This document shows, one piece after another, positions 1 to 11,784 of a stretch of 64,000 nt of DNA. The stretch is from Harmothoe impar. Lineage: Eukaryota; Annelida; Polychaeta; Phyllodocida; Polynoidae. Location of the stretch: assembly GCA_947462335.1 (NCBI GenBank), contig OX381717.1:48713523-48777522 (forward strand). The letters run 5' to 3'. Under the pieces are notes generated by a model that was given only the letters and a program-made list of their open reading frames with translations, was not told where the DNA came from and ran no database searches. Position 1 is the first letter of the stretch. Every line of letters starts with the position of its first letter. The position numbers and the translations under genes were made by a program.

Positions 1-15
1 TTGTTTTAAAACCTG

Positions 16-380
16 TCTGCCCCCTGTTTTTATTCAGAGATCCAGCGTTTAATCAGGCCATTAGGGTAAATAACGGCATACACTGGTAGGACCCCTGGTG
101 GTCCTGGTGTGACCACCATCCAGGTCATCCCTGATTCTGCGTATTGAGACCTGGACCACTTCCGCCCCACAGACCAATCAGCAATCACCCAGAGTTCCAG
201 ACCCTGGTTCCTGCGTTTTCCGCTTGGTGGCATGGCTGAGGAGGCCCCTGGTCGTTCTTTACCCCAAATATCGCTCAGTGCGACCAGAGATGGTTTTGGC
301 GCCAATTTTCTGGTTGAGCTGCGTCTGTTGGAGTAAAAGTCGTCTGGCAGGTGAGCAGACGGCATTTGACGACCTTTAGG
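16..380. promoter_or_regulatory. promoter-like island 1: CCAAT, E2F palindrome and both orphan motifs
   Basis: Seen directly: a CTGCCCCCTGTT stretch near 18 resembles part of a CTCF site. A CCAAT box (CCAATCA) lies at 174-180. TTTTGGCGCCAATTTT at 294-309 is an E2F-type palindrome. CCCCAAATATCGCTC at 262-276 is a minus-strand variant of the GCGATAATA motif. At 339-348 and 355-368 there are two variants of the GTCGTCTGCT motif facing each other; the second (AGCAGACGGCATTT) differs from consensus at one base. A 111-codon minus-strand frame covers 30-365 but resembles nothing I know and is probably chance. Promoter or enhancer function is inferred from motif content only. Confidence 0.4.
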
Positions 381-950
381 ACAGACTGATATGTATATGA
401 GGGAAGGGGGAGAATTGATATAATAGGAATCTAGTATTTATAGCTGCAGGGCGAGGAGACAGAGGGCTAGACGATAGAGACATGTGATGGTAAAGTAGAG
501 GACAGCTTTCAAGCTGGCACCACCTCGCCCTCTGTCCCCAAGTATCATTGCTGGCACCAAAGCTTGATGGTGAAAAATAGTTCCGGTACGCTTGGTGCTG
601 TAATATAAAAAATGTGGATGGGTAACGGGAAGGATCAACCCCAATATATGGTTGAAGGGATGAATACTAGAGAACGAAGACGAGTTGGGGCCAGCTTGTA
701 GTTTGGCCTCTGAAATGACTAAGCAGATAATCCTGGATATGAGCTTGAGTATATATATGTGCCTGTCTTGTATTCCTGATTAGTGCGAGGTGTTGCGTGG
801 GCGGCCATTGAAATCCGCCGGGAACTGCGTTGATGCAATCACGATGAGTACTGTTTGCTCCCTAAGAATTCCGCAGTAAATACCAGGGAATTATCTCAGA
901 GGTCTAAATGTATCCCGCTAGTGGCATTGCAAGACAATGAAATGGGCTAT

Positions 951-1127
951 CTACCCCTAAATTTAGCACGGCGACATGGCCTTATCTTAAAATCGATATG
1001 CGACATGAGGCTAGTGACATGCGACATGAGGCTTAAAAAATAATCACAAGGGACATGGACATTTCTTAAAATCGACATGGGACATGCGCATTATTAAGTG
1101 ACATAGACATGCAACATGGCAATTTCT
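951..1127 (+). repeat. family C GACATG-rich interspersed repeat, copy 1
   Basis: The stretch is built from repeats of GACATG and RACATGCGACATG separated by TTAAAATCGA-type spacers. It begins with CTACCCCTAAATTTAG, and the same edge appears inverted (GAATTTAGGGG) at about 42523-42533. Related copies lie at 33739-33790 and 42320-42533 in the opposite orientation. The class is unknown; it could be a degenerate satellite fragment or a MITE interior. Confidence 0.65.
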
Positions 1128-1129
1128 CA

Positions 1130-1570
1130 AAAAACGATATTCAAGACGGGTACCCCCAATCTATACCCTCAATGAAGGACTATCATTTTGTTAATGTCAC
1201 AGGCAATAGCCCTAGGAAAACTGAGGAGGATCACAGCATATTGTATATCATAAAGACTGCAATCATTATCTTGCTGACATTTACAGGCTCACTAATCCCA
1301 TTCTACTCCCCAGAGGAGATAGCATACCGTATAAGGTTACTTAAAGGAGAAATGGAGAAATCAATGTTAGAGGCCCTCAGAAACAAGGAACTTTCTCCTC
1401 TTCAGGGTATACGATAGTCTGAACGAAGATATTAAAATCCACCTTTTTCTCCCAGATAAACTTTCCAAAACAATTCGATCAAGTCACAAAACCTATAAGA
1501 TGCTATAGATATTAAGACAGAGTGATTTCCCACCGGGATAAGTCAACTGGGACTTAACACCGGAGGTCTG
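1130..1570. other. no gene recognised; 102-codon frame of doubtful meaning
   Basis: A plus-strand frame runs from 1109 to 1417. It has a hydrophobic stretch (about residues 46-66) followed by a charged segment (EEIAYRIRLLKGEMEKSMLE). Its first codons lie inside the family C repeat, no splice signals frame it convincingly, and I recognise no family. I regard it as most likely a chance frame. Confidence 0.4.
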
Positions 1571-1650
1571 CATCCCACGTGACCGGAAGTGTCATGGCGG
1601 CTAGATGGATCACGTGGTGTGACCGGAAGTTAATGTGGGTCACATGACAG
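1571..1650. promoter_or_regulatory. promoter-like island 2: alternating E-box and ETS sites
   Basis: Seen directly in 80 bp: CACGTG (1576-1581), GACCGGAAGT (1581-1590), ATGGCGGC (about 1594-1601), CACGTG (1611-1616), GACCGGAAGT again (1621-1630), then CACATGAC. These match USF/E-box, ETS (GABPA-like) and YY1 consensus sites, a combination common in ubiquitous animal promoters. The exact repeat of GACCGGAAGT 40 bp apart suggests a duplicated module. No open frame or donor site next to it identifies the transcript. Confidence 0.5.
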
Positions 1651-1749
1651 CAGGCAGCCAATGGGGAGAGGGCCTGGGAAGGGAGCGGTGCAGTGTGAGT
1701 TTTGATTGACTTCCCACCTGCTTGTTCCATCTGTGGCAATCATAAATAC

Positions 1750-2500
1750 CAACAGAATCATTTCCCATTCATTTTCCTCATCTCTTGGGCTTTTTCCTGC
1801 TTTTTAAGACAAAAAAGTTCCCAGATTGTTTAAGACTGAAGCCTCCCACCACCAATAAGTACTTCAGATTGGATTAATGGAGCCCCAGAGGAATCCGTGT
1901 GAAAGTTTAAAGGGGCACATTTTGCTGCCCCAACCCGTCAGTAATAGTCGGAGTGGAGCCGAGACTGACAGTCTGAGACTTGTATAGGGGACGTGGGGGT
2001 TTCAAGACGTTTCAGCGACGACTGAGTTTGGGTTTCGCAGAATTGGTGAAATTTCTTTTGTTTTTATTGATTTTGACATTAAAGAGATGATTTCCTTTCA
2101 TCTTGAATGTTATGAGAGTTAAATGAATGTTCCTTCTCATGGATGAAAATCGGCAATTGATATGAAATTGACATGGGTGGAACCCTTAAAAGTGTCCACT
2201 GATTGCATGAATTGCTGAGGAAGAGCGGAGGAGTCCTTCGAACAGTTTCATTGACAGCGGGTTTGATTGGAATTTCTTCCCTCCTGATATTCAATTGAAT
2301 TTTCTAATGGTATGGGTACCTGATAAAACCTAGAATCTAGCATTCACAAATCATAACTCTCAATCAGAGGTACTCATTTCAATGAGTCAGTCTTAAACAA
2401 TAGCACACTCCTTTACTTAAACAACTTTAATCATATCATAATCCCTAAAATTTCAAGCCAAAACATATTTATACCATGTAATCCAGGGGTCAGTTTCTGG
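1750..2500. other. no feature recognised
   Basis: AT-rich DNA without repeats, convincing exons or motif clusters. A 71-codon minus-strand frame at 2079-2294 has no recognisable content. Confidence 0.5.
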
Positions 2501-2504
2501 CCAT

Positions 2505-2600
2505 CTATCGCGCATGGCCCGCCGGAACCGGAAACAAGATGGCGGAGACGGCCATGGCCTCTGCGGCGGAAGTTTACTCCTTGTGACGCATGCGCTGTCA
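2505..2600. promoter_or_regulatory. promoter-like island 3: composite ETS/YY1 site
   Basis: CCGGAAACAAGATGGC at 2528-2543 joins an ETS-like CCGGAAA core to a YY1 AAGATGGC core. Exactly the same 16 bases occur on the minus strand at 60888-60903. It is followed by GCGGCGGAAGT and an NRF1-like GCATGCGC near 2588. This is the arrangement expected of a CpG promoter. No gene start can be assigned. Confidence 0.5.
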
Positions 2601-2609
2601 ATACAATAC

Positions 2610-3080
2610 TGACTTCAATGTATTAGCACTAGGTGTCAGCACCTGCAAAGTAATCTGTCTAAGGCAGTGGTCGTTATGGTTCATATATTGCATCACAAGG
2701 ACTAACGGCCCTTTAAAGTTTAAAGTCTACTGAGATGATACCACAATATGGTTTCAAAATTTTCGATAATCTCTACGCCTAAAGTTTAATATTCTATTAA
2801 GTATACATGTAAAAATAGTTGACTTTGTGCTCCTTATCAAAACTACCCATGGCCCGATTCCACATCCATATTACTCATGCTTCACCAGTGATTTCCAACC
2901 AAAGATAAATCTTTAATATCATGAGGATGATAAGCTCTTCTAACATACTGATCACAGCTGCTTATCGCATAAGAAGAATTGTCTCTAAATTCTCAGGGTC
3001 TTGTTCATAGCAAAATGGTAAATACATCTAAGGACCACCTAGTATTCTAATGTGCTATGTCTTTGTTGTCATCATAAATT
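2610..3080. other. no feature recognised
   Basis: AT-rich single-copy-looking sequence. A CCCTTTAAAG string near 2710 resembles a family A end but lacks a partner, so I do not call it. Confidence 0.45.
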
Positions 3081-3280
3081 AATACAGCCCTGCCGAATAA
3101 CTCTCCAAGAATGCAATCAGACTCATTCATCATGCAGACCATACAGGGCTGATGTGCTCCCGAAGGTTCAGCATGAAGCATCAAGGCAGTGATGGTAATT
3201 TACTCGCGGGTACTCGGCCGGCTAGTGTATCATAACAATAATTGTTGCTTTAAGGAAAATTGCCATCCTTAAAGCCTTAG
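3081..3280. mobile_element. degenerate family A (piggyBac-like) element
   Basis: The interior carries CTCCCGAAGG, GCATGAAGCATCA and TTTACTCGC, all of which recur at matching places in the better family A copies. The right side ends in GCCATCCTTAAAGCC, an altered terminal repeat. The left terminus is not clear, so this is a decayed or truncated copy. Confidence 0.35.
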
Positions 3281-3289
3281 ATATGGGTA

Positions 3290-3805
3290 AAGTCATCCAC
3301 TGTTCTACATAAAGAGGTTAATCATCTTGTCCTTGTTATGGTAGGGAGGTGACCTAATTAATGGGCCATATGCTGACCTAATTACATGTTAATGAGGAGA
3401 GAATTAAATCTGGCTATATACATCATCATTACACTAATTATGATACACACCTCCCTTTTTTTTGTTTTTTTCCCTTATTATTTTTACATCCTTGATATAA
3501 CACCATCGTTGTTCATTAATATCCAGTCATCGATCTCAATATTCAGACAACACAATCCATGTTGGGCTGGGGAGAATCTCTACAGATTGTTTCCCCCCTA
3601 TCATAAAGATTCCTATTAATCATCTTTCTGTGAAATCAGATTTCTTCTTCAGCTTTAGTAAATGGTGTCATTTCTCATTACAGGACTACACATAGAAATG
3701 TGTAGAAGAAAGAGGAAAGGAGAAATTCACATAGATGTAGGTTCCAAGCCTCCCATTGGAAAGACTGAGTCCAACATATCTTGAGATTGGTGGATACACG
3801 ATCCA
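3290..3805. other. no feature recognised
   Basis: AT-rich sequence with a T-rich run near 3456-3484. Short frames here are hydrophobic by composition and show no family resemblance. Confidence 0.5.
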
Positions 3806-3810
3806 AAATA

Positions 3811-3881
3811 TGTGACTTGTACTGGGAAAAGGGACATTACCGCACTTTACACTAAGGTCCCTTTTCACAGATCATGTTACA
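3811..3881. mobile_element. family B hairpin element, copy 1
   Basis: A 71 bp foldback. The left arm TGTGACTTGTACTGGG plus AAAAGGGAC pairs imperfectly with the right arm GTCCCTTTTCACAG plus ATCATGTTACA. Other copies are at 3907-3994, 28931-29003 and 34728-34790. Its size and terminal repeats suit a very short MITE. The stem could also fold as RNA if transcribed. Confidence 0.65.
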
Positions 3882-3906
3882 AAATAGATTTCAGGTACCA
3901 CGAGCA

Positions 3907-3994
3907 GCAATTGTCACATATTATACTGAGAAAGGTGGTTTATTTCACCCTGCGCTCATATCAGGTCCCTTTTCGTAGATCCTGCCACAATTGC
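3907..3994. mobile_element. family B hairpin element, copy 2
   Basis: An 88 bp foldback 25 bp downstream of copy 1. Outer arms GCAATTGT and ACAATTGC are exact inverted repeats. The right half (GGTCCCTTTTCGTAGATCCT) matches copy 1; the left half has diverged. Two members this close suggest local duplication or insertion next to an existing copy. Confidence 0.55.
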
Positions 3995-4072
3995 TAAGAC
4001 CAGTGCAATTACCAGCAATACTATGCAATATACCCCTGCAAGAAGTATATAGCCTATTGTCAGGGCTAATGA

Positions 4073-4100
4073 CCCCCCCCCCCCCACACACACACACACA
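4073..4100. repeat. poly-C tract joined to an (AC)n microsatellite
   Basis: Thirteen C residues (4073-4085) run straight into about eight AC units ending near 4100. Confidence 0.85.
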
Positions 4101-4109
4101 TCCCTCTTC

Positions 4110-5490
4110 TCCTGTAGGTGTGTATATGATGTATCACCCGATTTATCTCCATGTCCCCTCAGCTAATCACCCTAACACTCCTCCAGCATCCAAAAGCCAC
4201 CACCAGCACCAACCCCTCCAGCACCTAACCATACAACACAGGCTGTGTGTAAGGAGTGTGGGGACGGATGAGTAGAATGGGGAATCATCAAGGTATCAAG
4301 TGGAGTAGCTGGAGCTAGGAAACGGAGGGGTGCATTCTAGATTCAGTTTTTTTGTAGAATTTATGCATGATAATTAGGAAACAATGCCAACTATATCTAT
4401 CTCATAACAAGAAGAAGCCGGGAGGGGGGTGTCATTTGAAGCACCTTCGTCAACCTTTATCAGCCAATATGGGCAAGCCAAATAACTATATGAATAACCG
4501 TTGGCATTATTGATATCCCTGTCCATATCGGTGTTGGCAATTGATCTTCCCCTGTTTCCATGCATAGTTGGGACCATTCTATAGGTGGCCATGCATAGTC
4601 ATTGACCATCATTAAAATCTCAATTTCAGGACTGGCTAGTATGTGTATTATTGAAGATGACTAGTATAGTGTGGTATGAAATGCAAATTCCGTTACACAT
4701 AATTTGTAAACTATATAATTCCAGGAAGACCCTAAATCAATGTAAACATTACACAGGGTTTTAGGCTTGACTATGGAGGCTTCATGGATAGTGGTGTACA
4801 GCCTTTACCACGTTAGGGATTTACTTAGGCCTCAATGAGATCAGATTGATGTACAGGAAGGTGGCACACATGGAAGCCTGCCTATGGATAACTAGGACAG
4901 GGGGCTTAGGCCCTTCTCTAGGCCTACAGAGCTGGGGGGATGGGGTTGTATGTATCTGGGCTAACAAACTAATGGTTTCAAGCAACCCTGGGGCTAGTAA
5001 AAGGTAAGGACCGGACCACAATTATCCTTCAGAAATATTGCAAAAATCGTAATAATCTGAGATGATTTTGATGAAAAATAGCTACAAATTATGCCGCGTC
5101 TTTATGTATACTTTTTTTCCGGGCCTTAGATTTGGTGTCAATGTTAGGTGCAACCCTCCTTGTTCTCTTGGCCTTTTATAGTGACTGAGGTAGCAGTGAG
5201 ATGAGGAGCGGGAGTAGGGCACAGGATTATGGGTTGCAGTAGCTGGGTGTTTTTCAGGGTATAGATCGGGGTTACTGGATTAAGGGATTAGGGTGTAGGG
5301 ACAGGGATGTAGGGTACAAGGAGGCTTTACTTAAGTATGAGCGTTATGGGATCTGGCTGTATAGAGGGCCCTGGATGGGAAGGGTTGGGGTTGGGGGTTT
5401 GGTGGTAGGGTTGGATTAAGGATACGGTGAAGGCCTGCTGGTGGGTACTCGGGATAGGGAAGTGGATATTTAGGGAGGAAGACAGGGGAA
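4110..5490. other. no gene recognised
   Basis: I see no exon with paired splice sites and no repeat-family copy. From about 5200 the plus strand becomes increasingly purine-rich, leading into the tract at 5500-5800. Confidence 0.45.
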
Positions 5491-5499
5491 GTAAATAAT

Positions 5500-5800
5500 C
5501 ATTACCAGTAGTAGAATGTGGTTGGGGGTAGAGAGGGAGGAAGGGGATGAGGCAGAGGTGCAGGGCACTAGGGAGGTAGAGAGGGAAGTAGGAAGGGAAG
5601 GAGGGGAAGAAGAGAGGAGAGAGCTGGTGCAGTGAGGGAGGGAGGCAATAAGGGATAAAGGGAAGGGAGGACAGTGAGGATGTGAAGGGGAGGGGTCGGC
5701 ATAGAAGGCAGGGGACAGGCACCATGGTGAGACGGGGGAAGCAATGAGGGAGGGAAAGATGGGAGGGAAGGCAGGGAAGGGAGGGAGGCCAGGGAAGTTT
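5500..5800. repeat. polypurine tract (GGGAGG/GGAAGG-rich)
   Basis: About 300 bp in which the plus strand is nearly all A and G, with degenerate GGGAGGAAGG units. The proline/serine-rich frames on the opposite strand (5327-5725 and 5470-5832) are products of this composition, not proteins. Confidence 0.75.
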
Positions 5801-6266
5801 GTAGTTTGTAGTTTGATTATTTTATTGACCATAAGTGCAGTAGAGTCTTATACTAAATTTCTAGTTATGTTAACCAAGTGATCGATGGCCATTTGGCCCT
5901 GGAGTCTCTGCATGAGCTATATAGCGTTTAGGAAGTCTTTCCTGATTGTAGGGAGGAAAGGCAGAGAAAGGAAGGGAGAGAAGAAGGGCTTCAGGGAGAA
6001 AAAGGGATATGGCAGGGTGAGTAGTGATAGCAGGAAGCACAGGAAGGCAGAGACATGCAACCATTAGCATTAGGACAGGCAGTGTAGGCCAGCCTAGCCC
6101 TCCCCACCCACTGAGACACCAGTGGCATTAGTCCTCCTCCAGGGTGGCTGGATCCTACTGTGTGGGTACAGGAGGATTGATCACCGTTCTTATGACCCTG
6201 CAGTCAGTGCAGGTGGTAGGGCAGCGTAATGAAGGGGTGATGGAGGCCTGGAGGTGCCCTGTTCTC

Positions 6267-6653
6267 TTAACCCTCTAAGGATTACATAGTGCTTCCCAGC
6301 TAACAATTATTATTAGCTAACGGTTATACTACGTCAAAATAACGTTTTTAACGTTATATAGCGTTTTGCCATACTAAAGAGCCATAGATAAAGGTTATAA
6401 TTATAACGTTGAATAACGTTTCTTGTTTACTGGGTCAAATGTATTGGTCTCTTGGTTGACATACTTGGTTGACATGGAGCATGAATGCAGCCCTGTTAGT
6501 CTACTTGCCTGGGCTGCATTCATGTATGATGCCGATGATACAGGGTTGATGCATTGCCGAAGGGTAAATATCATGTATAAATGCAGGCCTGGTGAATAGA
6601 CTCGCTAGGGTGATCCTGACAAAAAAAACATAGCGCATAAAAGCACTTTATAG
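6267..6653. mobile_element. family A (piggyBac-like MITE) copy interrupted by another element
   Basis: It starts TTAACCCTCTAAGG with an ACATAGTGCTT stretch matching the family terminus. It is broken at 6295 by a 140 bp foldback and resumes with the family interior (GAATGCAGCCCTGTTAG, GTTGATGCATTGCCGAAGG, GACTCGCTAGGG). It ends near 6653 in AAAGCACTTTATAGG, a worn right end. Confidence 0.55.
6295..6434. mobile_element. nested foldback MITE rich in AACGTT
   Basis: The ends CCCAGCTAACAA and TTGTTTACTGGG are inverted repeats with two mismatches over 12 bp. The interior is packed with AACGTTATA and ATAACGTT palindromes (TAACGTTTTTAACGTTATA, ATTATAACGTTGAATAACG). Non-autonomous DNA transposons with this look are widespread in aquatic animals. 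It lies inside the family A copy at 6267-6653, so it inserted later. Confidence 0.6.
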
Positions 6654-6659
6654 GTATAG

Positions 6660-7640
6660 CTATTAAGAGGTGGACAGGTTGGAGGAATTCCCTCTCCAGC
6701 CCCTCCTCACCCTACCCCTTCACCTCTACTCCATCAACCAGAGCTGCAGGGCTTCTTGGGGAAACCCAAATCAACAAGAATTGTCCTAAATTCAGTGAGG
6801 GAGTCATGTTTGGACCACCTGCACTAGGCCTACAAGGCCAGATTCTGCATGGGTTCTTGATTAGGGTATACTGATTTTCCCAGAGCGCCCTATTTGCCAA
6901 TACATTTTAGCCCTTAGTGAAAGTCCTAAACATGGCATAGTTTCAGATAGGATTTTTCTATATTCTCCTATGCAGGTCTACATAGGCCTATATCAGGCGC
7001 ATGGGGATAGGATTTTGCAAAGGATACAGGGCGCAATAAATCTCCACGACACAAGGAGTGCCCACCCCCTTATCTAGTGTTGACGAGTGGGCCTAAACCA
7101 GTGCACAGCAATGGAGATAAACCTCATTACCCCACAAGTGATGACATTTTGATTTATGGGGCACACATATTATGATGACGTGTACACACATTCTATGCAC
7201 CCTTTGACTACCCTCACAACATTAATCATGTCATGCACCATGTAGAGCCAATCGGCAAAGCTGGAGTCTAGTCATTCACTGTGGATCGGCTATACTACCA
7301 TTTAAAAAAGAGAAGCTTTCTACAGGCCCACTTTATGAAGTTCATAAAGTAGAGGTCCTAGCTTTGATATTTAGGAGTCCTTAGGATATTCTTATTGAAA
7401 TTGCTTTCCATACCTTAAGCATCTAGGACACAATTTAATTCTTCACAGAGAAGTCTCAATGTGAAAGACAGTCCCCCATCCGAAAAGACAGAAGCATTGG
7501 TTACTATTGAAGGCATTGCTAGACCCCAGTGTCATAGTGCATTCACTGCAGAATTGCTGTGTCATTATGCATTCACTGCGGGCCTGTTCAGATGTAGTGT
7601 CGGCTGTCGCCACCAGGGTTTTTGATGCACAATAAACACG
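6660..7640. other. no gene recognised
   Basis: Moderate-GC sequence with no repeat-family copies. A palindrome-like CTTTATGAAGTTCATAAAG lies near 7331-7349. No frame here shows a recognisable domain. Confidence 0.45.
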
Positions 7641-7965
7641 GAACAAAATGTCGTCTGCTCCACAACAACTCCACTGACCCGCCCCCTAGTGAGCCCAGAG
7701 TCAACTACTCACAGTCCCACTACAATACAGGGGACAATCATTCCCGGCGACACCCCTTTGTTTACACTGACATCCGGAACGAGGCTGTTCAGGGGGTCAC
7801 GTGGGTGGTGACGAGATTGCACGAGATGCATGGCGGTGCCCTATGGATAATCTGGTCAGTGATTGGTTGGTTCTGGTCACGCGGTACCCTAATATTGACC
7901 AATCAGAGAGAAGGTCGGCAGGTCAATGGCGCCATATGGGGTCCTCACTTTGTAAATCAGGGCGG
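7640..7965. promoter_or_regulatory. promoter-like island 4 with orphan motif, CTCF-like and CCAAT sites
   Basis: AAATGTCGTCTGCT at 7646-7659 is an exact orphan-motif copy. A minus-strand CTCF-like GCCCCCTAGTGAG follows at 7681-7693. Further on are CACGTG (7799-7804), ATGGCGG (about 7829), GATTGGTTGG (inverted CCAAT), CCAATCAG (about 7899) and ATGGCGCCAT (about 7926). GC and CpG content are above the flanks. Overlapping frames of 115 and 63 codons are not recognisable as protein. Confidence 0.5.
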
Positions 7966-7999
7966 GTAGGTCCAGCATTGGGTATCACATAATAGTATC

Positions 8000-9890
8000 A
8001 GCGGTGCGCCCAGCGAGAAGCATGAAACCTTTGCATAGGACTGAATGGGGAATAGGGGTTTTGGAATTAGGCCTAGGTTTCTAGGGGCTGTGTGGGGGGT
8101 ATATCAGGGTCGGTGGGTGGTTGATATGTGGCAGGCATATCGGTGCCAGTCTAGTAGGCCTACTGGGTATAGTTTGAATTTCTACAGCTTCGGGCGATGA
8201 GACCGATTGCCAATATCATAAAATGGCCATGCTTTTGAGAGGAGCAATGCATGGAATACATCAGAGTTGAATCCCCATAAATTCATTCATAATGCTATAG
8301 AATGTAATTCTTATTCTTTTCAATTTTTCAATTTTTTTTTTTTTTTTAGAAAAATAGCACTAGAAATTCTGAATCAATATCATGACAGACATGAGGGAGT
8401 TCAGAAATGATATAATTTTCATGGTCTTACAAGGATATGAGGAGGAGCATTGGATGCCTTGGGGATTCATGTTATGGATACACAGGGATTCATGTTCCCT
8501 TAAGTATGACTGTCATGAGGAGGTCAGAATAGTTTGTTAAAACTTTATATAACTTATGAACTATCGGCATATGTGAAGGTGAACTTCCAAACTAAGATCA
8601 CTTTTAAAGTGTCGCGATAATATTATTAGTTATGAAACATATGTCATTCCCTTTTTAATCTAAATTACTGAAGGCACAAGTAGTAATATCTTGTCATGTA
8701 TCACAAAGTATAATAAAAATAATCAGTGTTATTGTTAATAAACAGTGTTGTTCTTCTAAAGACATCCATAACAGTGATCCTGCATTCAGTAATTATGGAC
8801 AATTTCTATGACCAGAAAAACCTAGGAAAGGCATAAAATCCCTCTTAGTCAGCACAGGGGGCTAGTTAGCAAGATATATTGCTAAAATAAGCCTTATTCC
8901 CTCCTTTTTATCACCATAAATCAGTCTCCACCACAGAAAATACAACATAATTCTTTTATGCAATCATCCAGTTATTTCTAACCTCTTTTTAAGATTCATA
9001 AATCATTTCCACCACCATATAGATACAAAATAGTTTCTTTTTTTATAATCTGCCGTCATTTTCCCCTTGAGGAGATAGTGAGTAACTGCTAGGGATTAAT
9101 GTATCTAATGAGGGTGCCTCCCGCCGAGTGTGCAGGCGAGATAAGAGACAGCAGAAAAAGGGACCTGGCATCGTAGATACTCATTAAATAACCATGAGTT
9201 GTATGGGAGGGGCTGGGGGAGGTGTCTGGCTAGAGAGGAGAGGTGTGGGTAAAAATAAAGTGTATAGGGGGGGGGGGAGTGAGAGATGAAGGGGCAGAGG
9301 ACTGGAAAAGAGTGAAGGGTGAAGAAGGGAATGAGGTGGTAGAGAAAAGAAAGATCTAGGATTAAAATATTATTAGTGAGTTTATCTATGAATTGGCATT
9401 GTGTAGTACCATTATGAATTATACTAGAAGTGATAAACAGTAGAAAGTGTATCAAAAGGATTTATATGAGAAAGGATACTCCTAGGTAGAGAAATACACC
9501 AGAAAATATCAAATCTATAGCAGAAAATGCATGGGAAAAGTGAAGAGAGTGTATGAGAGTGGGCATACGGACGAGCGAATACAAGAGAGCATGAGCGACC
9601 AAGAGCGAAAGCGAGATCCTAAGGCCAGGCGATACGATGTAGACATGTGGGCAGAGGGCAGCCTTCAGGAGGTAAATCTAAGCTGGGCTTGACACTATAA
9701 TCCAAGTCTACATAGCCAGGAGATGGGAGGATGAAGTGTGAGTTTGACTAGACTGGGCTGAAGCTTTAAATCAGACTTATATCAGAGATTGTATTGTTCC
9801 CCTGTGTACAGCCCCTAGATACCCAACATGTTTAGTAGACAGTCAATAGCCTAAATCATACAGACAGTGGTTATGGGTTGGTGGTATAGG
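8000..9890. other. no gene recognised
   Basis: Mostly AT-rich, with an A/T homopolymer near 8330-8348 and a G10 run near 9267-9276 inside a purine-rich segment (about 9180-9350). No exon or transposon signal I can support. Confidence 0.45.
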
Positions 9891-9906
9891 TGAAAGGAGG
9901 CAGAGA

Positions 9907-10012
9907 GAAAGGGAGGGAGACAGAGACAGAGACAGAGACAGACAGAAAGGGAGGGAGACAGAGACAGAGAGGCAGAGACAGAGACAGAAAGGGAGGGAGA
10001 CAGACAGACATA
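9907..10012. repeat. GGGAGGGAGACAGAGACAG tandem repeat
   Basis: Three imperfect copies of a block AAAGGGAGGGAGACAGAGAC separated by variable numbers of GAGACA hexamers. It is a purine-rich minisatellite. The serine/leucine-rich minus-strand frame across it is an artefact. Confidence 0.8.
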
Positions 10013-10019
10013 TAAACAG

Positions 10020-10770
10020 AACCAGAGAGAAAACTGAGGAAAAGAGTAGTTCAATATAATATGGAAATCTATAATACTAAACAAATCATTCTATAAGAAA
10101 ATGTAGTGATCATTTGTTTGCTCAGTTGGATATAGATATTTATTTTCCCCTTAAATCAACACAGATATCTGGCTACATCTAACATCACCTTAGCGTGAGA
10201 GGGAGAGAGGTTTATAAGGGACGGAATGAGAATGAAAGTGAAGAAAAGAGGAAGGGAAGGACAGTGGAATAAAATCATAACAGTATTGAAACCCATTTTT
10301 CATTTCCCTACATAGAATACGCATTAGTTTGCTGAATGTCTAAAGTAAGTTTGGCTATACTTTTTCTTAGATATACATGGCGGTAGAGTAACGATCCCTC
10401 TGACTTTTTCTTATCTCCCCGGAGCAAACCTACAGCCATAATAGGGGGTATTAGACAGTATATGTACGCTGAGATGGATAGATAGCTGGGCTCTGTTGGG
10501 GATGCTTTATCTCTCGTCTTGCGACTTGGGGATTGGTGGAAAGGGTTGGGTATGGATGTACAGAGTTACATATTGGGAGGAGGGGGTATATAGGTCTAAG
10601 GCCTATTATATACATAGCAGTTGGGCATTTAGGGAAGCATGAGCAGGAATATTGGGAATCTGGCTTGCAGTAAGGGAGAGGAGGAACGATTGTGACAGAG
10701 AAGTATAGAGTGGGGGAAAAGTGGGATTGTTGCTATAGGAATAGTAGTCAAACATCTGCACTGCCGGTTG
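10020..10770. other. no feature recognised
   Basis: AT-rich to neutral sequence with short purine runs (about 10200-10265). Nothing gene-like. Confidence 0.5.
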
Positions 10771-10778
10771 GAGCCTTG

Positions 10779-10886
10779 CCCAGTGGGCACAGAACGTTGA
10801 ATCAACATTGATAAAGGGTTGTCAATGTTGATCCAATGTTGATTCAACGTTGATTCAACATTGACCAGTATTTTGTGTCCACTGGG
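10779..10886. mobile_element. family D CCCAGTGGGCAC foldback MITE, copy 1
   Basis: Terminal inverted repeats CCCAGTGGGCACA and TGTGTCCACTGGG bound 108 bp of repeated TTGATTCAACGTTGATTCAA palindromes. A second copy is at 38730-38826. Elements of this appearance occur widely in marine animals and are usually treated as Tc1/mariner-type MITEs (recalled family knowledge, not searched). Confidence 0.7.
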
Positions 10887-10889
10887 TGG

Positions 10890-11780
10890 TTGTCCCTTGA
10901 CGCCCAGTGAATGCTTCTGGAGGATCAGCTAAGAACTGTGTAGACCTAATGTATAGGAGGATGTGAGGGGGGAGGGCAATTACTATCTGTAGTATATATG
11001 AATAGTTAACAAGCATAGTTCACCATTGTCATCGTTAAAGACCGATTAGCATTTGGTGTGACCGCTTTTTCGACAAAGTCAAGCAATTTGCCAAACTCGA
11101 GGCTTGAAAATCTAGAGGAAAACATAGGGTGCACCTTTGACATATTATATGGAGCCATCAAAAGAGTAGAAACGAGTGTTTATGGGTTTTGTTTGGTTTA
11201 GCCCTAGCCCAGACCGCAATTCGGATGCGATATATAAGGCGCGAATGACAGTAAAGGTGAGAAATAGAGATTGAGGAGGCCAAACCGCAGTCTCCACAGG
11301 GCGATAGAGCACAGCCCTGGGGCATAACTTTCTGATGTGGCATACAATAGTGATGAGGGATGGTGATATATAGGTTTGCAGCTGTGATAGAATGTTAGCG
11401 ATAGGCCTCTTGTGGGTCTCCTATGACTATCGAGGCAGGTGTATGGGTACTCGGTGCAGATATGAACTAAGATGTGACCAATATTGCACTTGCTATACCC
11501 TGTACTGTTAGGGAGTATCCAATACCTAGCACTGCACACTGAGTATCCAAAGTAGTTGTGAACTTATAATATATAGGAAACATTTGGCTCAATCTGCCAT
11601 ATAAAGCCAAGTGGACAGTGGATGTCAGAAAAGTAATAAGGCATCTAATATCCATCAGTTAAAAAAAGTATTATGGCTTAACTTCAGGTGTACAGTGACT
11701 TATTCAACTAGAGAAAATTGCACTATAACCTCCATTGCACTCTCCTTGTCTTGCAGGACTCACAAGAAAATAACAAAGCA
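10890..11780. other. no gene recognised
   Basis: Contains several overlapping short frames on the minus strand (11158-11655) without recognisable domains or splice structure. Confidence 0.45.
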
Positions 11781-11784
11781 ATGC

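Noticed and set aside
5327..5832. Proline/serine-rich minus-strand frames of 132 and 120 codons
   Set aside because: Compositional products of a polypurine tract.
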